Source of the DNA: Candidatus Aminicenantota bacterium | Lineage (GTDB): Bacteria > Acidobacteriota > Aminicenantia > UBA2199 | DNA: 40,684 bases | Reading direction: 5' to 3' | NCBI GenBank assembly: GCA_026393835.1 | Contig: JAPKZK010000199.1 | Span: 1-40,684, forward strand | Shown: positions 14,720 through 26,000 of the stretch, piece after piece | How the letters are laid out: the number at the start of each line of letters is the position of its first letter | Position numbering within the stretch: position 1 is the stretch's first letter | The notes under the pieces: generated by a model | Database searches by the model: none | Told to the model about the DNA's origin: nothing | The model's input: only the letters and a program-made list of their open reading frames with translations | Translations under genes and position numbers: made by a program

Positions 14720-14809
14720 ATGGGGCCGGCGCGTGAGTCGCTTAGCTGCGTACGTGCACGCAAAGGCGCTAAGATATCCCGGGGCATTGGGGCGTCCTGG
14801 CGCCTTTGA
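14720..14809 (+). CDS. Candidate 29-residue peptide overlapping a terminator-like hairpin
   Basis: ATG 14720 follows a very strong ribosome site (AAGGAGG, spacing 4). The frame gives 29 basic residues ending at TGA 14807, inside the right arm of the hairpin at 14761-14808. I do not recognise the peptide. The arrangement resembles a leader peptide/attenuator, but the next conventional gene is 400 nt away. It could equally be a relic. Confidence 0.3.
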   Translation: MGPARESLSCVRARKGAKISRGIGASWRL

Positions 14810-14819
14810 ATGTTTTTTT
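14761..14819 (+). terminator. Rho-independent terminator-like hairpin
   Basis: A perfect 9-bp inverted repeat CAAAGGCGC / GCGCCTTTG (14761-14769, 14800-14808) has a 30-nt GC-rich loop and is followed by seven T (14813-14819). The long loop is atypical. A competing 6-bp pairing CTTAGC / GCTAAG (14741 and 14768) overlaps its left arm. Confidence 0.55.
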
Positions 14820-14892
14820 ACTCATAAATCGCAAATTATAAAACAAAATTTTTGCATCAAATAATTCTACTTTATCCCATATTCTCTTTCTA
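14820..14892. other. AT-rich non-coding stretch
   Basis: It lies between the terminator-like hairpin and the minisatellite ORF. I see no ribosome site and no clear promoter; there is a lone TATAAA at 14837. Confidence 0.5.
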
Positions 14893-15195
14893 ATGAATAT
14901 CACTGATTATCCAGCATCTGACCATTTGCAGGAAATTTCCGTGCAGATGCACGGACGCCTCGCGCACATGCACGGAGACCTCGCGCACATGCACGGACGC
15001 CTCGTGCACATGCACGGAGACCTCGCGCACATGCACGGAACTCTCGTGCACATGCACGGAGACCTCGCGCACATGCACGGACGCCTCGTGTACATGCACG
15101 GGACTCTCGTGCACATGCACGGACGCCTCGTACACATGCACGGAACTCTCGTGCACATGCACGGAATCTTCGTGCAGGTAGAACCAGAAATGTGA
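14893..15195 (+). CDS. Doubtful ORF translating the 21-bp minisatellite (MHGxLxH repeats)
   Basis: 100 codons: a short unique lead (MNITDYPASDHLQEISVQ), then eleven 7-residue units of MHG[R/D/T/I][L/F][A/V][H/Y/Q], then VEPEM. It has no ribosome site before ATG 14893 and no signal peptide. The unit varies mainly at residues 4 and 6. It ends 28 nt before the next gene. I do not recognise the product; it may be only an open frame through a tandem repeat. Confidence 0.25.
   Translation: MNITDYPASDHLQEISVQMHGRLAHMHGDLAHMHGRLVHMHGDLAHMHGTLVHMHGDLAHMHGRLVYMHGTLVHMHGRLVHMHGTLVHMHGIFVQVEPEM
14947..15177 (+). repeat. Minisatellite, 11 units of 21 bp
   Basis: ATGCACGGA recurs (once as ATGCACGGG) at exact 21-nt spacing: 14947, 14968, 14989, 15010, 15031, 15052, 15073, 15094, 15115, 15136 and 15157. 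Units alternate between GACGCCTCG, GAGACCTCG and GAACTCTCG types joined by GTGCAC or GCGCAC. No spacers are present, so this is not a CRISPR array. Confidence 0.95.
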
Positions 15196-15223
15196 CAAAG
15201 TAGAAATAAATAAGGAGAAAGAT

Positions 15224-16744
15224 ATGTCAGTAAAATTAGTCCGGATATTAATATCACTGTTAACCGTAGGTATGATTTTTGCATTTTCCCCTGAAAACAT
15301 ACCCGAAAATATGGTCATGGTCAAGGGCGGTTCATTCCTGATGGGAACCGATGATATAGTAACCGAAGAAGAACCGGTTCACGACGTTACACTGGATGGC
15401 TTTTATATCGGGAAATACGAAGTCACGCAGAAAGAATGGAAAGAAACGATGGGAAATAACCCGTCGATATTTACCGGGGATGATCTACCCGTGGATAATA
15501 TCGATTGGTATATGGCAGTCGAATATTGCATCAAAAGAAGTATTAAAGAGGGTTTAACCCCCTGTTACAGCGGCAGCGGCGATAATATTACCTGTAATTT
15601 CGAAGCGGACGGCTACCGGCTGCCCACCGAAGCGGAATGGGAATTCGCGGCCGTGGGTGGGTTAAAGTCCCATGATTATGTCTACAGCGGCGGCAATAAT
15701 CCCGGTGAAGTGGCCTGGCATGAAACCAACTGCGGCGATAAAACCCAGCCGGTGGGTTTGAAGAAACCCAATGAACTGGGGATATACGATATGAGCGGTA
15801 ATATCTGGGAGTGGTGTTGGGACTGGTATGACCCGGAGTATTATAAAAAGAGCCCGGGAAAAAACCCCCTGGGCGCCGAGTCCGGGAAAAACCGGTCTTA
15901 CCGGGGCGGTGGGGGCCCGGGCGGCCGTATTTATTGGCTGCGCATCCGCGCACGCTACAACCTGTTCCCTTCCTTCAAGAGTTTCGATATGGGATTCCGC
16001 ATTGTGAAAAACACCTCCGGTAAGGCGCCCGGTAATATGGCCCTGATCCAGGGCGGTACCTTCAAGATGGGATGCAAGGACGGCGGCAGCGGCGAAAAAC
16101 CCACGCACAAGGTAACGGTAAATAATTTTTGCATCGGCAAATACCCCGTCACCCAGCAAGAATGGCGGCAAGTAATGGGCAATAACCCCTCTGACTGGGT
16201 AGGAGAGAAATCCCCCGTGGAAGCCGTCACCTGGCTCCAGGCAGTGGAGTATTGCAATAAACGAAGTCAAATGGAGGGTTTAACCCCTTGTTACAGCGGC
16301 AGCGGCGATAATATCGTATGTAATTTTGCCGCCGGCGGTTACCGGCTGCCCACGGAAGCCGAATGGGAATATGCCGCCAGGGGCGGCATGGAATCCCGTA
16401 ATTATAATTTTAGCGGAAGTAATGATCCCGGCGAAGTAGCCTGGTTTAATGAAAATTCCACCTTTAAAATTAACCCCGTGGGACAAAAGAAACCCAATGA
16501 ACTTGGAATTTACGACATGAGCGGTAATGTGTTGGAATGGTGTTGGGACTGGTATGAACGGGATTACTATAAAGTCAGTCCATCCGACAATCCCACGGGG
16601 CCTGCCGCGGATGTTCGCCGCGTGGTTCGCGGCGGCTGGATCAACAGCCCCCAAGCGCAGGTGAATGTTACCTATCGTACTGCTTACAAACCTTCCCGGT
16701 TATCCTACGGCATCGGCTTCAGGGTAGTACGGGCACTGAAATAA
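15224..16744 (+). CDS. Secreted protein with two tandem FGE-sulfatase (SUMF1/PvdO-type) domains
   Basis: AAGGAG precedes ATG 15224. The N-terminal 22 residues form a signal peptide. Two copies of the FGE/SUMF1 fold follow (about 27-263 and 270-505), each with MVMVKGGSF or MALIQGGTF, GKYxVTQxEW, RLPTEAEWE, PNELGIYDMSGN[IV] and a final GFRIV or GFRVVR. The repeats are 242 codons apart and parts are nearly identical in DNA, so this is an internal duplication. The C-terminal Cys pair of true formylglycine-generating enzymes is missing (the region reads VTYRTAYKPS), so FGE catalysis is unlikely. The family also includes EgtB and PvdO, the latter a periplasmic pyoverdine-maturation protein, so a tailoring role on the peptide outside the cytoplasm is possible (inference). 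It is 18 nt upstream of the PKS gene and probably cotranscribed with it. Confidence 0.88.
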   Translation: MSVKLVRILISLLTVGMIFAFSPENIPENMVMVKGGSFLMGTDDIVTEEEPVHDVTLDGFYIGKYEVTQKEWKETMGNNPSIFTGDDLPVDNIDWYMAVEYCIKRSIKEGLTPCYSGSGDNITCNFEADGYRLPTEAEWEFAAVGGLKSHDYVYSGGNNPGEVAWHETNCGDKTQPVGLKKPNELGIYDMSGNIWEWCWDWYDPEYYKKSPGKNPLGAESGKNRSYRGGGGPGGRIYWLRIRARYNLFPSFKSFDMGFRIVKNTSGKAPGNMALIQGGTFKMGCKDGGSGEKPTHKVTVNNFCIGKYPVTQQEWRQVMGNNPSDWVGEKSPVEAVTWLQAVEYCNKRSQMEGLTPCYSGSGDNIVCNFAAGGYRLPTEAEWEYAARGGMESRNYNFSGSNDPGEVAWFNENSTFKINPVGQKKPNELGIYDMSGNVLEWCWDWYERDYYKVSPSDNPTGPAADVRRVVRGGWINSPQAQVNVTYRTAYKPSRLSYGIGFRVVRALK

Positions 16745-16762
16745 AAATAAAAGGAGACCCAG

Positions 16763-19700
16763 ATGAAAAATGATGATAATGTAGAAAATACAGGAGATTT
16801 GAATGGTGTTGCTATTATCGGCATGGCCGGCCGTTTCCCCGGGGCAAAAAATATCGATGAATTTTGGCGGAACCTGGAGAACGGCGTCGAATGTATCAAA
16901 TTCTATACCGAAGAGGAATTGCTGGAGGCCGGCATCGCGCCGGAAGTACTAAAAAATCCCTATTATATGAAAGCCAAAGGAGAAGTGGGGGACGTCGATA
17001 TGTTCGACGCCTCCTTTTTCGGTATCAACCCCAGGGAAGCCGAAGTGACGGACCCCCAGCACCGGATGCTGCTGGAGTGCGCCTGGGAAGCCATGGAAAA
17101 CGCCGGCTATGATTCCAGCAAGTACGACGGCCTGGTGGGGATGTTTGCCGGGAAAAGCATGGATTACTATTTACTCCTCAATGTGTTTCCCCGCATCAAG
17201 AAAGAGATTTCCGCCGGATCGCTGCAAGCGGCCATCGGCAATGATAAAGACAGCTTAACCACCACCATAGCCTACCGGATGAACCTGATGGGGCCGGTCA
17301 TTACCATCCAGACCTCCTCGTCCACTTCATTAGTGGCGGTTTGCGTCGCCTGCCAGAGTCTCTTAACCTACCAATGCGATATCGCGCTGGCCGGTGGAAT
17401 TACCGCCGGACCGCCCATCAGGTCCGGGTACTTGTTCCAATCCGGCGGCATCTGGTCTGATGACGGTCACACACGCGCTTTCGACGCCAAATCCACCGGC
17501 TTTGTCCCCGGGGCGGGAATGGGACTGGTGACATTAAAACGGCTGGAAGATGCCGTGGCCGACCATGATAATATCTGGGCCGTGATCAAAGGATTCGCCG
17601 TTAATAACGACGGCTGCAACAAAGTGAGTTATGCCGCGCCCAGCGTCGATGCCCAGGCGCAGGTGGTTGCTCAGGCCATGGCGGCCGCCGGGGTACACCC
17701 GGAAACCATTAGTTATATCGAAACTCACGGCACCGGCACCAACCTTGGCGACCCCATCGAGATGACGGCCCTAACGCAAGCATTCCGGGCCTCTACCGAT
17801 AAAAAACAGTTTTGCGCCATCGGTTCCGCCAAAACCAATATCGGCCACCTGGACAATGCGGCCGGGATCGCCGGGTTAATAAAAGCATCGTTAGCCCTGA
17901 AACATAAAAAAATACCGGCGTCCCTACATTTTGAGACGCCCAACCCCAAGATCGATTTTGACAACAGCCCCTTTTTCGTGAACACCAAACTGCGGGAATG
18001 GAAAACCGACGGGTTTCCCCGCCGCGCCGGCGTGACTTCGTTGGGTATGGGCGGCACCAATGCCCATGTAATCGTAGAAGAGGCGCCTGAAAAGGAGCCT
18101 TCCGGGGCATCCAGGCCGGAACAATTGGTTTTGTTATCGGCTAAAACCAACACGGCCCTGGATAAAATGACGGAAAACCTGGCCGGTTACTTAAAAGAGA
18201 ACCTTGATTTAAATCTGGCCGACGCCGCCCATTCGCTGGCGGTGGGCAGAAAGGATTTCAATTACCGGAGGGCGGCGTTGTGCCGTCATCAAAATGGGGC
18301 GGATGCGGCGGCCCTACTGGAAAAACGAACTCCCGGCCGCGTGTTCGATGCCGTTTGCACCATGACCGGCAGACCCGTGGTCTTTATGTTCTCCGGCCAG
18401 GGCGCCCAATATGTGAATATGGCCGGGGAACTGTATCGCCAGGAACCCGTATTCCGGGAAGAAATGGACCGCTGTTTCGAGATACTGACGCCCATCCTGG
18501 GTTATGATTTAAAAGAAACCTTATACCCCGTGGAGGGGGCCGCGAATAACGGGAAAGAACGCCAGGATAAAATGGATATTAACCAAACCCAATTGGCCCA
18601 GCCCCTATTATTCATAATCGAATATTCCCTGGCGCGGATGTTTATGGATTGGGGAATCGTTCCCGTCGGGATGATCGGGCACAGCATCGGCGAATTTGCG
18701 GCCGCCTGTATTTCCGGCTGCATGTCGCTGGAAGATACCCTCCGGTTGGTGGCTGCCCGGGGACGTTTGATGCAAGAGACCGCCCCAGGCGCCATGTTGT
18801 CGGTGGGTATGAATGAAACAGACATCACCCAGGCGCTGAAGCAGTACCCGGACCTATCATTAGCCGCGGTCAACAGCCCCAAACACTGCGTGGTTTCCGG
18901 GAAAACCGAAGCCATCGAGAAATTAGAAAAACAACTGTCGCAGCAAAACCAATTTAATAAACGCTTAAAAACCTCCCATGCCTTTCATTCACCCCTAATG
19001 GAACCCATCATGGATAAATTTGCCGAAACAGCCGCCAAAGTCAAACTCAACGGCCCTAAAATACCGTTTATCTCCGGGGTGACCGGAACCTGGATTACCG
19101 CTGAAGAGGTTTGCGATAAACATTACTGGGTGAATCACCTACGAAAACCGGTCCGTTTTGCCGCCGGAATTGCAGAGATATTGAAAGACCCCACCCGCAT
19201 TCTCCTGGAAGTAGGGCCCGGTAATAGTTTATGTGTGCTGGCCGCTGAACAGAAAAAGGACGAGAAGAAAACAGGAGAATTTATTTTCTCTTCCATCCGT
19301 CATATTAAACAAACCGATTCCGATTTTACCTTTTTGCTTAAGACATTGGCCAACCTCTGGTTGTCCGGTGCGAACGCAGATTGGAAAAATTATTACAAAA
19401 ATGAAAAACGGTTCCGTATTCCATTGCCAACGTACCCGTTCGAAAGAAAACGGCACTGGCTGGAAGAAGTGAAACAAAGCGAAAGCAGCCGGGCCGCCGA
19501 GATAGGAATCGGCGAAGATCAAGAAATACAAGCATCGGAAAGTGCTGTCCCCGCCCCCGTTGAGAAAACCGGGCAAATCGAAGAAGAGAAGTCCTTTCAA
19601 CCGCGGCCCGAATTAAACAATGAGTATATCCCCCCGACCTCCCAAACAGAACGGAAAGTAGCGGAAATGTGGGAAGATTTATTGGGCATCAAACCCGTAG

Positions 19701-19963
19701 GTTTAAATGACAACTTTTTCGACCTGGGAGGGCATTCGTTATTGGCCACTTTGTTTTTATCCCGCGTACAGGATGAATTCCGGATCAGGCTCGAATTGAG
19801 AACCATATTCGAGGAACCCGTTGTTGCCAATCTTGCCGCATTGATCGATTCCGAAAGAAATAAGGAATTGGAGGTTCAAAAGATCGAGGACCTTATCCGG
19901 GAAGTCGAAGGACTTTCACAGGAAGAGATTCGCGATACCCTGGGTGAAAATCCCCGCGAGTAG
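16763..19963 (+). CDS. PKS, KS(Cys to Ser)-AT-ACP; likely loading module
   Basis: AAGGAG lies 6 nt before ATG 16763. The KS occupies about 12-440. The usual TACSSS active site reads QTSSSTSLVA, so the nucleophile Cys is Ser (codon TCG at 17318, residue 186). Both catalytic His remain (HGTGT near 322, NIGHL near 362). KS domains with Gln or Ser here act as malonyl decarboxylases in loading modules (KSQ, and the Ser form in polyene loading modules), so this module most likely makes an acetyl starter. The AT has FSGQGAQY, GHSIG (Ser 641) and HAFH (739-742), the malonyl-type signature. The carrier domain LGGHSLLA has its Ser at 992. The acidic C-terminal helix (LSQEEIRDTL) may dock to the next protein. 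There are no reducing domains. Confidence 0.9.
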   Translation: MKNDDNVENTGDLNGVAIIGMAGRFPGAKNIDEFWRNLENGVECIKFYTEEELLEAGIAPEVLKNPYYMKAKGEVGDVDMFDASFFGINPREAEVTDPQHRMLLECAWEAMENAGYDSSKYDGLVGMFAGKSMDYYLLLNVFPRIKKEISAGSLQAAIGNDKDSLTTTIAYRMNLMGPVITIQTSSSTSLVAVCVACQSLLTYQCDIALAGGITAGPPIRSGYLFQSGGIWSDDGHTRAFDAKSTGFVPGAGMGLVTLKRLEDAVADHDNIWAVIKGFAVNNDGCNKVSYAAPSVDAQAQVVAQAMAAAGVHPETISYIETHGTGTNLGDPIEMTALTQAFRASTDKKQFCAIGSAKTNIGHLDNAAGIAGLIKASLALKHKKIPASLHFETPNPKIDFDNSPFFVNTKLREWKTDGFPRRAGVTSLGMGGTNAHVIVEEAPEKEPSGASRPEQLVLLSAKTNTALDKMTENLAGYLKENLDLNLADAAHSLAVGRKDFNYRRAALCRHQNGADAAALLEKRTPGRVFDAVCTMTGRPVVFMFSGQGAQYVNMAGELYRQEPVFREEMDRCFEILTPILGYDLKETLYPVEGAANNGKERQDKMDINQTQLAQPLLFIIEYSLARMFMDWGIVPVGMIGHSIGEFAAACISGCMSLEDTLRLVAARGRLMQETAPGAMLSVGMNETDITQALKQYPDLSLAAVNSPKHCVVSGKTEAIEKLEKQLSQQNQFNKRLKTSHAFHSPLMEPIMDKFAETAAKVKLNGPKIPFISGVTGTWITAEEVCDKHYWVNHLRKPVRFAAGIAEILKDPTRILLEVGPGNSLCVLAAEQKKDEKKTGEFIFSSIRHIKQTDSDFTFLLKTLANLWLSGANADWKNYYKNEKRFRIPLPTYPFERKRHWLEEVKQSESSRAAEIGIGEDQEIQASESAVPAPVEKTGQIEEEKSFQPRPELNNEYIPPTSQTERKVAEMWEDLLGIKPVGLNDNFFDLGGHSLLATLFLSRVQDEFRIRLELRTIFEEPVVANLAALIDSERNKELEVQKIEDLIREVEGLSQEEIRDTLGENPRE

Positions 19964-20084
19964 TCGTTTCGAGAGTGATGGAAAAGCGTTTCAAAGCTCC
20001 CTGTAAATTTTACCCTGTCTTCCGAATTAGCCATTTAATTCTCGGAGAACATAACGGCCGGGAATTAATAATTGTTGGGAAAAA

Positions 20085-23000
20085 ATGAAAGAAAAAAAAC
20101 AAAGAACCGGTTTTGAAATCGCCATCGTGGGGATGAGTGGGAGGTTCCCAGGCGCAAATAACCTCCATGAATTCTGGGATAATCTGAAACACGGCGTTCA
20201 TTCCATCCGATTTTTTACTGAAAAGGAACTGTTGGAAAAGAGCAGCATCGATCCTGAAATGATTAAACTGCCCAACTTTGTGAAAGCCAAAGGGATTATT
20301 GAAAACACGGAATATTTCGATGCCTACTTTTTCGGGTATTCTCCTCTGGAAGCAGAAGTATTGGATCCCCAGGTGCGCATCTTTTCGGAAATCTGTTGGG
20401 AAGCCCTGGAAGATGCAGGTTGTGACCCTTCCACCTATTATGGTCCGATCGGGGTGTATGCCGGGGGCTCGGCGAGCCGCTCCTGGGAAGTATTAACTGT
20501 CCTTACCCGGAAAGGCGATACCCTGGGCCAGTTTACCGCGGATATCTTGAGCGATAAAGACTATTTAAGCGCCCACATCTCCCATAAACTGGATTTAAAA
20601 GGGCCGTCAATGACCCTGTTTACCGCTTGTTCCACCGGGTTGGTGGCGGTAGACCTGGCTTGCCGGTCGCTGCTGACCGGTCAGTGCGACGCCGCCCTGG
20701 CCGGGGGCGTGTCCGCACAATCCGAAAATGCCAACGCAGGAGGTTATATTTATAATGAAGGAATGATTAACTCGCCGGACGGATATGTCCGTGCGTTTGA
20801 TGCAAAGGCCGGGGGAACCGTTTTTTCCAGCGGCGCGGGCGCAGTTTTATTAAAACGGTTGGAAAGCGCCATTGCTGACCGTGACAGCATTTATGCGGTG
20901 ATAAAAGGTTTTGCCGTTAATAATGACGGCCTGGAGAAAAGTGGTTTTACGGCTCCATCCGTGGATGGACAGGTGGGAGCCGTCCAGGCCGCCCTACACA
21001 TGGCAGAAATAGAACCGAAATCCGTTACTTATATTGAAGCCCACGGAACAGCCACCGAAATCGGCGACCCCATTGAAGTCGAAGCATTAAAGACGGCGTT
21101 TCATACAGATAAAAAACAATACTGCGCCATCGGCTCCGTCAAAACCAATATCGGCCACCTGGATGTCGCCGCCGGCATCGCCGGCTTGATAAAAGTAGTA
21201 CTAATGTTGAAACATCGCCAGATACCCCCCAGCCTGCATTACGAAAAACCCAACCCCAGGATCGATTTTGAAAACAGCCCGTTCTTTGTCAATACCCGAT
21301 TGCGGGAGTGGAAACATAATGAGTATCCCTTACGGGCCGGGGTAAGTTCCTTCGGCGTCGGCGGTGGTAATGCCCATGTGGTGCTGGAGGAATGGCCCGG
21401 TGTTGAGGGGAGCCGCGAAGGTCCCGGCGGGACAACCTTTAAGAGCGAAGAACGCCAAGAAAAAGATTACCAATTGATTTTATTGTCTGCCAAAACAGGG
21501 GCCGCCCTTGATAAAATGACCGAAAACCTGGCCAATTATTTAACCCAAAATCCCGATTTCCACCTGGCAGATATCGCCTACACCTTAAAACTAGGCCGGA
21601 AAACCTTTGATCACCGGAAAATGCTGGTGTGCAAAGATGCCCCAGGGGCCGTGTCTATTCTTCAATCATCATCGGTCCCGGAAGCGGGCGGGGGGCCGTT
21701 CGCTCAAACCCATTACACAAAAGAGGTGAAACGCGCCGTGTTCATGTTCCCCGGCCAGGGCAGCCAATACGTGGACATGGCCCGGGATTTGTATGAAAAA
21801 GAACCCCTATTTCGCCGCGAAATAGACCACTGTTTTGAAATCCTGCGGCCCATTACCGGACATGATTTCAAAAAGATACTATATCCGTCTTTAGAGGAAA
21901 ATGAGTCAGATAGGTCACATGGGTCCTATAAGACCTATACTATCGATCAGACCGAAATAACCCAGCCGGTGATATTCATCATCGAATATGCCCTGGCAAA
22001 ATTGTTAATGGCCTGGGGCGTCAAACCCCATGCCATGATCGGTCACAGCATCGGCGAATACACCGCCGCCTGCCTATCCGGTGTGTTTTCGTTGGCAGAT
22101 GCCTTAACCGTGGTGGCCTGGCGAGGAAAATTAATGCAGCAAATGCCCGAAGGCAGCATGTTATCCGTTTCCCTCCCCCAACAGCAGTTGGTCCCGTCAT
22201 TAACCCAAGAATTAGCATTGGCGGCAGTCAATGGCCCGAGCCAATGCGTTGTCTCGGGCCCCCACAACGCCGTGGAAGCCTTTGCCCGTCAACTGGAAGA
22301 AAAAGGGCGCCAATGCCGGAAACTCCATACCTCCCACGCCTATCACTCCCCCATGATGGACCCCATTTTAAAAACCTTTGAAATGAAAGTTGCCCAGGTT
22401 CAGCTAAATCAGCCCAGGATTCCCTTTATATCCAATGTCACCGGTCAATGGATCAATAACCGCGACGCCGTGGACCCGGCCTATTGGGCCCGGCATTTAC
22501 GCGAGACCGTCCGCTTTAACGATGGCTTGACAGAACTTTTAAAAGAGAAAAATTCACTTTTTATAGAGGTCGGGCCCGGTCGTACATTAAGCGCCTTTAT
22601 CAAACAGCACCCGGGCAAGCAGCCGGAACATACCCCGTTCAACCTGGTGAGACACCCCAATGAAGAGATCGCCGATGAGTATTATTTAACCGAGAAAATC
22701 GGGCTAATATGGCTGTATGGACTACCCGTAGATTGGCTCGCCTATTACGGAGAAGAAAAAAGAAATCGCCTTCACCTGCCCACCTACCCATTCCAGCGCC
22801 AGCGATACTGGATCGAAGGAAACCCCGCCGCCATGATCCGGGAAGGAAGGCAGGGGAAGCCCGCAGCCGGTAAAAAAAGCGACATATCGGATTGGTTTTA
22901 TATCCCTTCCTGGAAAAAGTCTGTTATCGCACCGGGCAAGGACAGGAAAACCGGCGGCGAGCGGTGGTTGGTGTTTGCCGGGGAAGGGAATTTTGCTGCC

Positions 23001-26000
23001 CAACTGGTAAAAAAACTGGCCGTTGAGCAAGAAAACCACGTGACAGTGGTTCTGGCCGGGAAAGAATTTTCAAAGCAAGGAGAAGGGATAGACGCCGTTT
23101 ACACCATTGATCCTGGTAAAGAAAGCGATTATGAGGCATTGATTAAAGAACTGGAAGGGACAGGCGACGTTCCCTGCCGGGTCGTTCATTTGTGGAACCT
23201 TAGCGAAAATGAAAATAGACGGAAAAGCGAAAATATTGAAAAATACCTGGATTTGGGCTTTTACAGTTTACTTTACCTTGCCCGTGCGCTGGGTAACTCA
23301 GGCAGCGTAGACAGTGGGAATAGTGACAGGCCCATAGAGATGACCGTTTTGACAGACGGGATGCAGCAAGTGTGGGGAGAGAAAGTATTGTACCCTGAGA
23401 AAGCGGTGGCGCTGGGTCCGGTTATGGTAATTCCGCGTGAATACCCAGAATCCCCGACCATCAAATGTCGCTGCATCGACATCATACCCCAGGGCCAGGG
23501 GGAAGGGAATGATGGGACGGGGTGGTTGCTGGAGAGGTTGATAAAAGAACTCCACAGCCGCGTTACCGATGAACTCATTGCCTACCGGGGGGAATCCCGG
23601 CTGGTGAGGACATTCGCGCCGGCGCCGTTAGCGCCGGCCGAATCACCGACGCCGCGGTTAAGGCAGGGGGGGGTTTATTTAATCACCGGCGGATTGGGCG
23701 GGATCGGCCTCGAACTAGCCCGCCTTCTGGCCCGAACCGTCCGGGCCAAACTCATTCTCACCGGTCGTTCCCCGTTCCCTGCTCGAGAAGAATGGGAAAA
23801 ATGGTTGGGCCGCCATGATAACCAGGACGGCGTCTGCCACAAAATTCATAAAATAAAAGAACTGGAATCCCTGGGGGCGCATGTACGGGTTTACAGTGTG
23901 GATGTCACCGATGCGGCGGGAATGCGAAAAGTAGTTCAAGAAACGATTGAACGGTTCGGCACCATAAACGGCGTCATCCATGCAGCGGGGTTGCCCGGCG
24001 GCGGGGTGATCCGGTTAAAAACCCGGGAAATGGCCGACAAAATCCTGGCCCCCAAAGTAAAAGGCGCGCTGGCCCTCAACACGGCCCTGCAAGACGCCCG
24101 GTTGGATTTCTTTATCCTTTGTTCTTCGGTCAATTCGGTATTATCCATTTTCGGGCAGGTGGATTACTGCGCCGCCAATGCCTTCCTCGATGCCTTTGCC
24201 TTTTATAAAAGTACGGTAGATAACATATTTACCGTAAGCATTAACTGGGATACCTGGGGGGAAATAGGCATGGCGGTAGAGGCCGCAAAACAGTTTAAAT
24301 CCCAGGATGGAAGCGCCGGGCATTGGATATTACCGGCAGAAGGAGTAGAAGCCTTTACCCGCATACTGGCCCAGGAAATGCCGCTGCCCCAGGTGGTGGT
24401 ATCCACCTTAGAACTTGCTCCGCGCATCCGGGCGCTAAACAGCGCCGGGATATCCGGCCTGGCCGAAAGCTCACCGGGAAGCAGACCGGGGGACGCCGCC
24501 CATTCACGTTATGAGCGGCCCAACGTCAGTTCCGCCTACGCGGCCCCCACAAATGAAACGGAACAAAAGTTGGCGCTGATCTGGCAGGAACTCCTGGGCA
24601 TTGACCAGGTAGGGGTGAATGATGATTTCTTTGACCTGGGCGGCGATTCCTTAAAGGCCACCCTGTTAGTGGCAAAGATAAAGCAAGCCTTTAATTCCGG
24701 GATTACAGTGCGAGAAATATTTAACTCCCCACGAATTAGGGACTTATCGAAATACATCGAAAAATCAGGGACGGATAATATAGCGTTTGACCCTCTCGAA
24801 GCAGTAGAAGAGAAAGAATTCTACACCGTTTCGCCGGCGCAAAAAAGATTGTATATATTAAATGAAATGGAGGGAATCAGCACCGCTTATAACCTGCCTT
24901 CTTTTATTGAGACTGAAGGAAAACCGGATATCCCGCGCCTGGAAAAAATATTCCAGTTATTGGTCCAAAGGCATGAAAGCCTTAGAACATCATTTGTCAT
25001 GAAAACCGGCGGTCCCGTGCAGATCGTACATAAATATGTCGATTTTCATATCGAATTTATCGAAACAAACGAAAATAAAAAAAATGAAACCATCAAACAA
25101 TTCATTCGACCCTTTGATTTGAGTAAGCCCCCATTGCTCAGGGTGGCGGTTATCAAATTAGCGGAAGAAGAATATATATTGGCCTTCGATATCCATCATA
25201 TCGTGTCCGACGGCACCTCCTGTTTGATATTGGTTCGGGACCTGAACGCTTTTTATAATGAGAAACCGCTGCCGGAATTGAAGATCAGTTATAAAGATTT
25301 TTCAGAATGGCAAAACAGTGAGCTTCCTAAGACCAGGCTAAAAAGGCAGAAAGAGTATTGGCTTGATCGCTTGAAGGGAGAAATTCCAACCTTGAATATT
25401 TATTCCGATTACCCAAGACCGCCGGTTCAAAGTTTTGAAGGGGAAAGGATCAATTTCGAACTGGACGAAGTCCTTACCCGGGAATTGGCCCAATTAATGA
25501 AAGAAACCGTAACTACGTTATACATGGTCTTATTGGCGGCCCTTTACATTTTACTTTCCAGGTATTCAGGACGGGAGGATATCATCGTGGGGTCCCCGGT
25601 GGCAGCAAGGGAACTGGTAGAACTTGAAAATGTAATCGGTCTCTTTATAAATGCCCTGCCCATAAGAAACTACCCTGTTGCCAATAAAACTTTTGCTGAA
25701 TTTCTAACAGAGGTCAAAAATAATACCATAAAGGCATACGACAACCAGGGCTATCCGTTCGGGGAATTGCTGGAAGAACTTGGGGTTACACTGGATATTA
25801 GCCGGCAACCCCTGTATGATGTCGAATTGATCATTCAGAATATGGAGGTGGCGGGCCTGGAAATGGAAAAGGGAATGATTGTTGCCAACCGGTATGACGC
25901 CAAAGGCGCCCAACTTGATATTTCCCTGGAAGCAACGGAGGGGAATGAAAAAATCCAATTGGCCCTCATTTATTGTACGAAGCTATTTAAAAGAGAAACC

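Noticed and set aside
14890..15324. Reverse-strand ORFs through the minisatellite (VHVHEASVHV-type repeats; also 14907-15284)
   Set aside because: They exist because a 21-bp repeat stays open in several frames. They overlap the signal-peptide region of the FGE-fold gene and have no ribosome site.
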